Source: Rhodothermales bacterium
Lineage (GTDB): Bacteria; Bacteroidota; Rhodothermia; Rhodothermales; JAHQVL01
Reading direction: 5' to 3'
Assembly (NCBI GenBank): GCA_041391505.1
Contig: JAWKNW010000018.1
Location: 65,189-129,188, forward strand
DNA length: 64,000 bases
Each line of letters begins with the position of its first letter. Position 1 is the first letter of the stretch. Below the pieces are notes generated by a model. The model did not search any database. It was given only the letters and a program-made list of their open reading frames with translations, and was not told where the DNA came from. The translations under genes and the position numbers were made by a program. Of this stretch, positions 1 to 9,900 are shown in pieces.

Positions 1-1
1 C

Positions 2-679
2 CAGACGGCCATGGTGATCACGGACGACGGGTTCGGCGGATTTACGCAGCTCACCGGCGAGCGCCTGGCATCCGCCGGCGCGATTCCGGTCAACCAGCCG
101 GCCCCGCAACCCGTTCAGACGCAGCCTCAGCCGCCGGTCGAGCAGCCGCCCATCGCGCAGCCGGTTGGCGATCCCGCGCCGAACCGTCCGAGCCCTGTCA
201 TCGACCGGCCCGGACCGCGCAACCAGCCGATCGACACGCCGGCGGCCACGCCCGTTACGCCCCCGCCCGTGGCCGATGGCGGCGGCATCGTAGGGCAGCC
301 GATCGGCGCGCAGCCGTCGCGCCAGACGCCGACGGAAGTCGCGCCGCCGCCCGTGCAGATCGTGCCGCCCCCGCCGGCGGCCGCGACGTCCATGCCCGAA
401 TGGATGGGGTCCATCGACCGCAGCGCCCGCGGATGGACGTGGGTGATCGGCTCCAAAACGACCGTCGAGGAGGCTGAGGCCGCCGGGAACGAGTACCTCG
501 ACCTGTACCGCCAGGGCCTGAAGGTGGACATCCTCTCCGGCAAGTCGAACGGCACCACCCGCTACCGCATCGCGATCGGACAGTACTCCTCGCGCAACCT
601 CGCCCAGATCGACCGCGAACGCCTCGGCAGCATCCTCCCCTCCGACGCCTGGCTGCTCCAGATCGAGCCGGGGATGTAG
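2..679 (+). CDS. SPOR-domain protein, 3' part (5' end outside window)
   Basis: The reading frame is open to the left edge of the window, so this is the C-terminal part of a longer protein; the in-frame ATG at 11 is probably internal. The visible part has a Pro/Gln-rich linker over roughly residues 30-125, then a SPOR-like domain of about 80 residues near the end (GWTWVIGSKTTVEEAE ... YRIAIGQYSSRNLAQ). SPOR domains bind denuded glycan strands of peptidoglycan at division sites, usually carried by envelope proteins with an N-terminal membrane anchor or lipoprotein signal. The anchor would lie outside the window. The Pro-rich stretch would suit a periplasmic spacer. Family call is fairly sure; exact role is unknown. 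Confidence 0.75.
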   Translation, partial: QTAMVITDDGFGGFTQLTGERLASAGAIPVNQPAPQPVQTQPQPPVEQPPIAQPVGDPAPNRPSPVIDRPGPRNQPIDTPAATPVTPPPVADGGGIVGQPIGAQPSRQTPTEVAPPPVQIVPPPPAAATSMPEWMGSIDRSARGWTWVIGSKTTVEEAEAAGNEYLDLYRQGLKVDILSGKSNGTTRYRIAIGQYSSRNLAQIDRERLGSILPSDAWLLQIEPGM

Positions 680-702
680 AGAATCGAAAATCGGAAATCG
701 TA

Positions 703-908
703 AAAAGGCAAATTGGGCTGGTCCTGCACCAGGGCCATCGCATGCTCTTCAAACGTGAGCATCTCCCGGTTTGGGAGTATGGGGGTTTGGGAGTGTGGTG
801 GTCTGGGGGATAAAAAATGCCCCCATGCACCTAAACTCCCATACGCTTCTCACGGCCACGGCGAGAATGCGATTGCCCCGGGTTCTGGACCTCCCGATTT
901 GCCTTTTT
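703..908. repeat. Imperfect hairpin with 8-bp periodic arms
   Basis: AAAAAGGCAAAT at 702-713 is repeated inverted as ATTTGCCTTTTT at 897-908. Inside, a G-rich arm made of octamers (GGGAGTAT, GGGGGTTT, GGGAGTGT, GGTGGTCT, about 773-812) faces a C-rich complementary arm (about 818-853), and GTGAG at 755-759 pairs with CTCAC at 849-853. The tip is the short A-rich stretch ATAAAAAATG. No credible gene lies here. It directly follows the SPOR gene, but the structure is far larger than a simple terminator. Confidence 0.6.
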
Positions 909-929
909 GCATGCTACGTGGCGCAAGCA

Positions 930-1238
930 TCGAATTAAGATCTGATTTTACGCAGCCGTGTGCCTGGTAATCTGATGCAGGATGCAAGATGCAGGATTTT
1001 GTACCGGGCAACAGGCTTTTCGGACGAAATCCTGCATCCTCCATCTTGCATCCACAGATGGACACGATGCCTTGCCTAACACGAGTTAAGATCTGATCTT
1101 ACGCGCCATAGCCTCTAGTCTTCTGATGCAGGATCACGATCAAACGTACGGTTTTTCGGTAAACATCCTGCATCTTGTATCCCGTATCCCTGGGTCGCCG
1201 CGCTAACGTGCGTAACGTCACTGAAGATTTCCAATTAC
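930..1238. repeat. Two tandem copies of a ~150-bp heptad-hairpin element
   Basis: Copy one (about 930-1082) and copy two (about 1083-1238) each start with a TTAAGATCTGAT.TTACGC box. Both continue to CTGATGCAGGAT, an arm of GATGCAG/GATGCAA heptads, a loop containing TTTTCGG, and a complementary arm of ATCCTGC/ATCTTGT heptads. The same loop and right flank (TTTTTCGGTAAAC, CGTCGCC, AACG) recur near 31250-31350. No gene is evident between 680 and 1238 apart from these repeats. Confidence 0.7.
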
Positions 1239-2087
1239 TCAAAATCCTTCCTCGCGCAGCATCGCGGCGATGGTGCGATAGAGGCCGTAGGCGTCGAACC
1301 CGTTGAGGGTGGGAAACTGGATGCCGAGTTGCTGGGCGTGGTCGGCTTCGATGACGCCGAGGGATTCTCCCCACATAGCGCTTTCGACCGAGACGAAGCC
1401 GTCGTTGACGCCCTCGCGGCCGTGCAGGATCAGGTTGAGCGGGCGGAGGAAGGGGCTCATGCTGTGGTCGGTGCCTTTGCCGGCTTTTGCGCTATACGAC
1501 CAGTACCGCACGCCAGGGTCGTCCGGGGTGGCAGGATTGAAAGTCTCCTTGATGTACGCCGGCGTCAGCTCGCTCACCGTGTTCATGAAGTCGGCATTCA
1601 CCTCGCGCATGGCGGTCGACCCCAGCCAGTTGGCCAGATCCGCGAGCCAGACGCGCAGCCGATCGGGCTGGTCGAGGAGAAAGCTGGCGATCGAAGAGCC
1701 GTGGTGCGGGGTGGAGATCGTTACGAGCGAGGCCACCCGGTCGTGAAAGCCCTCGCGGCTGATCAGATACCGGGCATCGAGCCCGCCCATGGAGTGCGCG
1801 ATGAGGTTCACCTTTTCGGCGCCGGTCTGGTGCAGAATATGCTGGAGCCGCTCCTTCCAGATGCCGGCGCGCACGGGCACCGGGTTGTAGGGCGGCACGT
1901 TGGGCGCAAACGCCCAGATCCCGCGGGCGCGGAGGTCCATCGCGAAATCGTACATGTGCCCGTTCCGCCGCAACGCGGCCACCATCCCGAAACCATGCAT
2001 CATGACCACGGGATAGCGGAGTCGGATCAGCGGGGGCTCCGGAAACGGCTCCAGACCGAGGATGCGTTGCAGCGCCGATTCAGCCAT
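1239..2087 (-). CDS. Alpha/beta-hydrolase lipase (triacylglycerol lipase-like)
   Basis: This 282-residue alpha/beta hydrolase has the layout of bacterial family I lipases: an HGFG oxyanion motif at residues 31-34, nucleophile elbow AHSMGG with Ser99, a candidate catalytic Asp229 in NDGFVSVESA, and His250 in ADHAQQLG. The sequence after the nucleophile (TISTPHHGS) is also typical of true lipases. It should hydrolyse carboxyl esters of fatty acids. No signal peptide is visible, so it appears cytoplasmic or exported by an unrecognised route. The gene lies 58 bp downstream of the membrane-kinase-like gene on the same strand, so the two may be co-transcribed. Substrate is not predictable from sequence alone. 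Confidence 0.85.
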   Translation of the reverse strand: MAESALQRILGLEPFPEPPLIRLRYPVVMMHGFGMVAALRRNGHMYDFAMDLRARGIWAFAPNVPPYNPVPVRAGIWKERLQHILHQTGAEKVNLIAHSMGGLDARYLISREGFHDRVASLVTISTPHHGSSIASFLLDQPDRLRVWLADLANWLGSTAMREVNADFMNTVSELTPAYIKETFNPATPDDPGVRYWSYSAKAGKGTDHSMSPFLRPLNLILHGREGVNDGFVSVESAMWGESLGVIEADHAQQLGIQFPTLNGFDAYGLYRTIAAMLREEGF

Positions 2088-2145
2088 GAAGAGGTACAGT
2101 TAACGGGTGGATGGTTTGTGTTTGGGGCACGCGTCCCCGTCGGAA

Positions 2146-2820
2146 TCACCCTGCCAGGCCGGGCAGGAAACCCATGGGCAGACCGAGCACGAAATGCTCG
2201 GTTGCGGCGATCGCCAGGGCGGTGATGAACGGCGCTTGGATATTGTCGTTCAGCGGACCCGGCAGCAGTTCGAGCGCGCCGGCCAGGAGCGCCGCCGCCG
2301 GCCCCAGCCAGAAGGCGGGCTTCGGGAAAAACAACGCGGCCAGGGCGCCGAAGACGATGAATCCGATCGTGCCTTCTATCGTTTTAGGACTTCCGCTCCA
2401 CCGGTGCCGGCCAAATCGCCGCCCGACGAGCGCGGCGGCGGCGTCGCCGATCATGAATACGGTCAGCGCCATCGCGGCAATCCGCGCAGGAAAGCACACC
2501 AGGAGCACCAGCGCGGAAAGCAGCACCCACGTCGCGCCGCTGATGCGGATGCGGCCCAACGGGGGTTTCTCGTCCGGGCGCATCATCCAGCCGAACTGCC
2601 AGACGAAGAAGCGGTTCACCTCCGGGTTGATCCCGCGCGCGACCTCGAACGCCAGGGCGAGCGCCGTCAGCATCGCCAGCGCGACGAGCCCGGTCGTTCG
2701 CGGCACCAGCAGCATCCCGACCGGCAACGCGACGGAAAGCAGGTGGATCGTCTTCCGAAAAAACTCGGATCGGTACGAAATCGGCAGGTCTGACATCACG
2801 CCGGCACTATTTTGGTACAT
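2146..2820 (-). CDS. Dolichol/phytol-kinase-like (polyprenol kinase family) membrane protein
   Basis: This is a very hydrophobic protein of 224 residues with about six to seven membrane segments. A conserved cytoplasmic motif GDAAAALVGRRFGRH followed by KTIEGT is characteristic of the dolichol kinase / phytol kinase / SEC59-like family, which use CTP to phosphorylate isoprenoid alcohols and are related to CDP-diglyceride synthetases. The likely role is lipid-alcohol salvage or isoprenoid phosphate metabolism at the inner membrane. ATG at 2820 is the first start; an internal ATG at 2796 (MSDLPIS) is equally plausible because the first eight residues look unconserved. It is divergently oriented to hemE, with a 42-bp spacer. 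Confidence 0.7.
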   Translation of the reverse strand: MYQNSAGVMSDLPISYRSEFFRKTIHLLSVALPVGMLLVPRTTGLVALAMLTALALAFEVARGINPEVNRFFVWQFGWMMRPDEKPPLGRIRISGATWVLLSALVLLVCFPARIAAMALTVFMIGDAAAALVGRRFGRHRWSGSPKTIEGTIGFIVFGALAALFFPKPAFWLGPAAALLAGALELLPGPLNDNIQAPFITALAIAATEHFVLGLPMGFLPGLAG

Positions 2821-2862
2821 CGGGCGGGCACGATAACCGCTATGCGCTGAGGAACGTTTCGC

Positions 2863-3939
2863 ATGCCATCATTTCCAGCTTTACAAAACGACCTGTTGCT
2901 CAAGGCCGCCCGTCAGGAGGCCACCCCCCGCGCGCCGGTGTGGATGATGCGGCAGGCCGGACGCTACCTGCCCGAGTACCGCGCGCTCCGTTCCGAGGAC
3001 GCGTTTTTTTCGCTCGTCCGCACCCCGGAGCTGGCGATGGAGGTCACGCTCCAGCCCCTCGAACGTTTCCCGCTCGATGCCGCCATCATCTTCTCGGATA
3101 TCCTGGTGATTCCCCAGGCGATGGGGATGGACGTAGAGATGATCAAGGGCCGGGGGCCGGTATTCAAGGCTCCGCTGGCGTCCCCGTCCGACATGGCGCG
3201 GCTGCGGAGTCCGGATCTGCGCGCGGCGCTCGACTATGTTTTCGAGGCGCTCACGCTCACGCGCCACAAGCTGGCGGGGCGCGTGCCGCTGATCGGGTTC
3301 TGCGGCGCCCCGTGGACGCTGATGGCCTACATGATCGAGGGCAGCGGCAGCAAGACGTTTTCGCTGGCGAAGACGTGGCTCTTCAGACATCCCGATGAAA
3401 GCCGGGCGCTGTTGCAGGACATCACGGATCGGCTGGTCGAATACCTCTCGCTCCAGATCCAGGCCGGCGCGCAGCTGGTGCAGGTGTTCGACACCTGGGC
3501 GGGCTTGCTCAGCCCGGAGGCCTTCAACCGATTCTGCCTGCCCTATCTCGCGCAGATCGCCGAACGACTGAAAGCCCTCCACCCGGAGGTGCCGGCGACG
3601 GTGTTCGCCAAGGGCGCCCACTATGCCCTGGACGACCTCGCCGATACCGGCTACGACGTCATTGGGCTCGACTGGACGATGGACCCGCGGGCCGCACGCC
3701 GGGTGGTCGCAGGGCGCGCCGCGCTGCAGGGTAACCTCGACCCCTGTGTCCTTTATGCGGATCCGATGGCGATCCGCCGGGCCGTCCGCGACATGCTCGA
3801 TGCGTTCGGGCCGAACGGCCACATCGCCAACCTGGGCCACGGCATGCATCCCGACCACGACCCCGCCCACGCCGCCGCATTCATCGAGGCGGTGCAGGAG
3901 ATTTCCGCCGAGCAGGCGGCGTCACTTCAGGAGCACTAA
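2863..3939 (+). CDS. hemE: Uroporphyrinogen decarboxylase
   Basis: This 358-residue protein carries the HemE signature PVWMMRQAGRYLPEY at about residues 25-39, where the arginine contacts substrate carboxylates, and the internal GFCGAPWTLMAYMIEG block. It decarboxylates the four acetate side chains of uroporphyrinogen III to give coproporphyrinogen III in cytoplasmic haem biosynthesis. Length matches the family. The 3' end overlaps the convergent cadherin-like gene by 18 bp, so the two transcripts must be antisense at their ends. hemH and hemL lie about 28 kb away, so the haem genes are not one operon here. Identification is near certain. Confidence 0.97.
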   Translation: MPSFPALQNDLLLKAARQEATPRAPVWMMRQAGRYLPEYRALRSEDAFFSLVRTPELAMEVTLQPLERFPLDAAIIFSDILVIPQAMGMDVEMIKGRGPVFKAPLASPSDMARLRSPDLRAALDYVFEALTLTRHKLAGRVPLIGFCGAPWTLMAYMIEGSGSKTFSLAKTWLFRHPDESRALLQDITDRLVEYLSLQIQAGAQLVQVFDTWAGLLSPEAFNRFCLPYLAQIAERLKALHPEVPATVFAKGAHYALDDLADTGYDVIGLDWTMDPRAARRVVAGRAALQGNLDPCVLYADPMAIRRAVRDMLDAFGPNGHIANLGHGMHPDHDPAHAAAFIEAVQEISAEQAASLQEH

Positions 3940-6900
3940 CTTCCGGCTGTAGGTGAAAGCGCCGGCCCGGATGCGGTAGACGTATACGCCGCCCGGGAGG
4001 TCGCCGGCATCGAACACGACCCGGTGTTGCCCCGCCGTGCGCGGTCCGTCGATCAAGCGCCCGACGCGTTGTCCGAGGAGATTGAACACGTCGAGCACCA
4101 CGTCCGACGCCTCGGGCAGGGAGAAGGCGATGGTGGTGGTGGGATTAAACGGGTTCGGATAATTCTGCTCCAGCGCGAAGGAAGCCGGCAGCGCATCGCC
4201 CGAACGCATGACGGTCACCTGCGCATCGCTCAGCCCGCCGCGGCCGTCGGTGACCGTGTACGAAAACACATCCTCGCCTTCAAATTCAGGCCCAGGCGTG
4301 TAGATCGCCATCCGGCCGTTCACCAGCGCCACCGATCCGAAAGCGCCCTGGGTCACCGAAACGACGCGCAGGGAGTCGCCGTCCTCGTCGCGGTCGTTCG
4401 CCAGCAGGTCGATCTCGATGCGTTCGACATACGTCAGCGCCGCTACGTCGTCCTGCGCCTTCGGGGCGCTGTTGTTGGACGGGGAGAGGAGGAAGGCGCG
4501 TTTGACGCCGTTTCGCAAGCCGTAGCCGACGATCTGCGCCGCATTGTTGATGCCGAGGGCCTCGACGAGCGTCCACCCCGAGCCGGCGTCGATGAAGTCG
4601 TTGAGATCCACCGACACGCCGTTACGCCACAGGAACGCCCGCATCTCGCCGGCGGAAGCGACCGCCACGACCGGTTCGTTCGCGCCGCGCTTGCCGAGCG
4701 AATCGGCGGGCATGCCGGCCCCGGCGCGCAGCGCCTGCGCGGAGGCGACGGCCATCCGGGGCGCCGTCAACGGCTGGTTCTTGCCCGGAACGGCGGGGAG
4801 ATACGCGCCCACGACCCACGTCGAGTTGTTGATGCCGTAGGCTTCGCTGAAGCTGCTCGCGGCGTCGTGGATCACCTGGAGGGCGCCGTTACGCTCCCAG
4901 AAGGCCGCCTTGACGGTGCCGTCGTCGATGCTGCCGACGACCTGGCCGCTTTCGTTGAGGGCATAGGCGCGACCCAGCGCGCCGGCGAGCGTCCGCGAGA
5001 TGACGACGTCGTCCCAGATCACGGCGCTGGCGCCGGCGTAGCCCACCGCGAGGCCCCGTTCGCTGATGTCGAAGGCCTGGCTCTCCACGACCGAAGCCGT
5101 TTGCATCTCGTTCAATCGGCCGTCGCGCCACAGGAACGCCCGGAGGACCTCGGTCTGCGCCTTGGTGGAGGTCCCAACGACGAGTCCTTCGTTGTTGATG
5201 CCGTAGGCGAGGCTGGAGCGACCATCGAACGCGCCAAGGCGGGTGAGGCCCAGCGAGTCCCACCGGGCCGCCAGCAGCGCGCCGTTGAAGAGGTGCGCCC
5301 CGACGGCGGCGCCGAAGTCGTTCACGTCGTAGGCTGTGCTCATGCCCGTCGTTTCCAGCGTCTGCGACGACGAAAACGCCTGCGAAACGTTGCCCGGCAG
5401 CAGGGACGAGCCCACAACCTCCCCGATGTTGCTGATGCCGAACGCCGCGCTCACGTCGCTGCCGGCGAGGCCGAGGTCCACGATGTCAAACCGGCCGGCG
5501 AACACCGTGATGGTGACCGTCGCCCGGTCCGTCGCGCTGCTGTCGTCGACGACGGTATAGCTGAAAGTGGCCCTGCCGGTGTAGTCGGCCGGCGGGTTGT
5601 ACAGGAAGGTGCCGTCCGCGCCGGGCTGCACCGTGCCCACGTTCGGGCTCGAGAAGCTCTGGATGATCAGGTCGTCGCCGTCGGGGTCGACGTCGTTGGC
5701 GAGGACGTTCACGAGCACCGGCTCGTTCTCGATCGTCGCGGCGATGTCGTCGACGGCGATCGGCGCGTCGTTGAGCGGGAGGACGGTGACCGTGACCGAC
5801 GCCGTGCGGGTTTCGTCGTCGGCGCTCGTCGCGCGGAAGCTCAGGTTGGCGATGCCGTTCTGATTCGGGGCGTAGGCGATGGTGACGAGCCCGGAGAGGG
5901 AGTCGACCGCGACGTCGCTGAAGAGGGTGGCGGACGACGACGTGGCGAGCCGGTATGTGAGCACGCTGCCGGCCGGGAACTGGGGCGCGAAGGTGGGGCG
6001 AAGATCGAGGACCGTGTCGTCGGCGTCTTCCAGCACGACGACGTCCGGCAGGCTCAACGTGCCCGTCGGCGTGATCGTGATGAACACGGTGGCGGCATCG
6101 GAATCGTCGATGCCGTCGTTCGCGACGTACGTGAACGAGTCGCCGGTGGTCTGCGAATTGTTGTGCCGGTACGAGAACGAGCCGTCGGCGGTGAGGGAGA
6201 AGGCCGCCGCGTTGGTGGGCGGGTTCACGATGCGGGCGGTCAACGCGTCATCTTCGAGGTCGGAGTCGTTGGCGAGCACGCCGGTGGCCGCCGGCACCGT
6301 CAGCGTGGCGCCCTGGCGTACGATGTAGTTGTCGTCGCTCGCGTTGGGCTGCGTGTTGAACCGGTTGATGGTGATCTTGAAGGTCTGCGCCTCGCTCCGA
6401 TCCACGCCGCCGTTCTCCGTCCCGCCGTTGTCTGCCAGGACGATCGACACGTTCGCCTCGCCGAAGACGTCATCCCCCTGGGCCGGCGCATAGGAGAGCG
6501 TCCCGTCCGGGCTGACATCGGGCAGCACGAGGAAGAGCGCGTCGTTGTCCGTCGTGAGAATGAAGTCCAGCGACTGTTCGGCCTCGTTGGCGGCGCCGGG
6601 GGTGATCTCCGTCGCCCAGCCGGGTACGCTCTGCAGCGAGGCATTCTGCGCCAGGGCCTGGTCGGGGCCGGCGACAAACGAAGGGGCGTCGTTGACAGCG
6701 TTCACCGTGAAGACCACATCTTCCTGCTTCCAGAGCCCGCCGGTATCGGTGGCGCGGATCCCGAGGCTGCCCGTCCCGAACGCATCCGGGGCGAACGTTA
6801 TGGTGAGGATGGCCGGCGAACCGGCGATGGTCACGGAGGCGAAGAGCGCCTCATTCACATCGCCCTCGATGGAAAACACCAGCTGGTCGTCGGCGTCTTC

Positions 6901-9900
6901 CACGTCGCTGAAGATGTCGAACAGGTTGTAGGTGAGCGGGGCGGCGTCTTCCAGGACGGTGGCATCCGCGATGCCGATGGACGTCGGCGGGTCGTTGTCC
7001 GAGTTGATGGAGATGACGAAGGTATAGGCCGAGGTGCTGATCCCGCCGTTGGCCGTCCCGCCGTTGTCGGTCAGGTTGATCGTCACGTTGGCGACGCCGC
7101 CGGCGTTGGGGGCCGGCGTGAAGGCCAGCGCCCCGACGCCGTTCGCCACGGTCAGGATGGGCTGGACGGTGAACAGCGCGTTGTTGTCGTTCACCAGGCT
7201 GATGGACAGCGCCTGGCTCGCCTCATCGGGCGGACCCACGCTGATGGCGGTGGCCCAGCCTGGGATCGACTGCGGCCCCTCATCCTCGCCCAGGGTGATG
7301 TTGTCTCCGGGCACCATCGACGGAGGGTCGTTGACGGGGGTGACCGTCACGCTGAAGCTGGTCTGCACGAACAACGCGCCGGGGTCCGTGGCCCGGACGG
7401 TGAGGGTGGCGGAGCCGTTGGCGTTGGGCGCGTAGTTGAGCGTCAGGATCCCGGTATCGGCCGCGATGCCGACCGATTCGAAAAGCGCCGCGTTGGTGTT
7501 GTTCTCGATCGTGTAGGTCAGCGCGTCGTCGGCGTCGTCGGGGTCGTTGAAGCTGTTGTAGAGGGGGATCGCGGTGTCGATCGCATCCTCCAGAACCGTC
7601 ACATTGCCGATGCCGGTGGTTTGCGGCGCGTCGTTGGTCTCCTTGATCGTGAAGGTGACGGTGGCGACGTTCGAGTTGCCGAATCCGTCGTTGGCGACGT
7701 AGGTGAGCCGGTCGACGGTGTTCTCCGAGCCGTCGTGGACATAGACGAACGAACCGTTCGTGTTGAAGGACCAGGTGGAGGCGAACTGCGGCGGCTGGAT
7801 GACGGTCGCGGTGAGGGTGTTGCGATCGGCGTCGGTGTCGTTGTCGAGCACGCCGGGAGGGGACCCGCCGGCCGACGCGATGAGCGATTGCCCTTCGAGG
7901 ACCGTGTAATTGTCGTCGACGGCGACCGGCAGGTCGTTAATGGCCGTCAACGAGATCGTGAACGTCTGCGCCGCGCTCTGGTCGACGCCGCCGTTTTGCA
8001 CGCCCCCGTCGTCCTGCAAGACGACGGTGACGACGGCGGTGCCGCTGGCATCGGGCGCCGGCGTGTAGCTCAGGACGCCCGTGGGCGTGATGGCCGGCTG
8101 TACGCTGAAGAGGGTGGTGGACGGCGTGCTCACCTGGAAGGCGAGGACCTGCCCCGTCTCGTTGACCGGCCCGGCGGCGATGCCCGTGGCCCATCCGGGG
8201 ACGACCTGCGCCGGCGAGTCCTCCGGCACGCTCAGGTTGGCGCCCTTCGTAAAGACCGGGGCGTCGTTGACGGCGGTGAGCGTCACGGTGAACTGGGCGT
8301 CGACGAAGAGGCCGCCCGTGTCGGTGGCGCGCACGATGAGGGCGGACGTTCCGAAGGCGTTCGGGGCATAGTCGAGCGTCAGCGTGCCGGCCACGCCGTC
8401 GATCGGCAGCGCGCTGAAGAGGATCGGATTTGAATTCGAGACGACCGAGTACACGAGCTGGTTGTCCGCATTTTCAGGATCCGAGAAGGCGGCGAAGAGA
8501 TTGATCGCCCGGTTCGGCGCATCCTCGAGGTCGGTCACGTTCGCGATGCCGGTCGTCGTCGGCGGATCGTTCACATCGGACACATTGATGACGAATGTCT
8601 GCGGCGCGCTGGTGTCGACGCCGCCGTTGGCCGTGCCGCCGTTGTCGGCCAGCGTGACGGTGACGGTGGCGGAGCCGCTCGCGTTGTTGGCGAGGTTGAA
8701 CGTCAGCGTCCCGGTCGAGGACACGGCCGGCTGCGCGGTGAAGAGCGCGTTGTTCGTGTTCGACGTCGAAAACGTGAGCGTCTGGCTGCTCTCGTTCGCC
8801 GGCCCCGCGCTGATGTTGGTCGCCCAGTTAGGGATGGATACCGGTGGGCCGCTCTCGGATACCGTCTGGTCCGGCCCCTTGACGAAGCTCGGGGCGTCGT
8901 TGACGGCGGTGACGGTGACGGTGAAGGCGGGCGTCGACGAAGGGCCGCCGGTGTCGGTGGCGCGGACGGTGGGGGTGCCGCTGCCGTTGGCGTCGGCGGC
9001 GTAGTCGAGCGTGAGGGTGCCGGCGGTGCCGTTGATCGCGGTGCTGGCGAAGAGGGCGGGGTTGGTGTTGGACTGGACGGTGTAGACGAGCGCGTTGTCC
9101 GGGTCCTCCGGCGTCGGCGAAGGCGGCGAAGAGATCGACCGTGCTGCTGGCGGCGTCCTCGAGGACGGTGACGCCGGCGATGCCGGAGGTGGTGGGCGCG
9201 TCGTTGGTGCCGGAGATGGTGATGGTGAAGGTCTGCGCCGGGCTGGTGTCGACGCCGCCGTTGGCCGTGCCGCCGTTGTCGGCCAGCGTGACGGTGACGG
9301 TGCTGACGCCGCTGGCGTTGGCCGCCGGCGTGAAGGTGAGCGTCCCGGCCGCGAGACGGCGGGCTGGACGCTGAACAGCGTGCTGTTCGTCGCCGAGGCG
9401 CTGAACGTCAGCGTCTGCGTGCTCTCATTCGCCGGCCCCGCGCTGAGGGCCGTCGCCCAGCTGGCGAAGGTCTGCGCGCCGGCGTCTTCGCCGATGCTGA
9501 TGTCGCTGCCCTTGACGAAGCTCGGGGCGTCGTTGACGGCGGTGACGGTGACGGTGAAGGCGGCGTCGACGAAGAGGCCGCCGGTGTCGGTGGCGCGGAC
9601 GGTGAGGGTGCCGGAGCCGTTGGCGTCGGCGGCATAGTCGAGCGTGAGGGTGCCGGCGGTGCCGTTGATCGCGGTGCTGGCGAAGAGGGCGGGGTTGGTG
9701 TTGGACTGGACGGTGTAGACGAGCGCGTTGTCCGGGTCCTCGGCGTCGGCGAAGGCGGCGAAGAGATCGACCGTGCTGCTGGCGGCGTCCTCGAGGACGG
9801 TGACGCCGGCGATGCCGGAGGTGGTGGGCGCGTCGTTGGTGCCGGAGATGGTGATGGTGAAGGTCTGCGCCGGGCTGGTGTCGACGCCGCCGTTGGCCGT

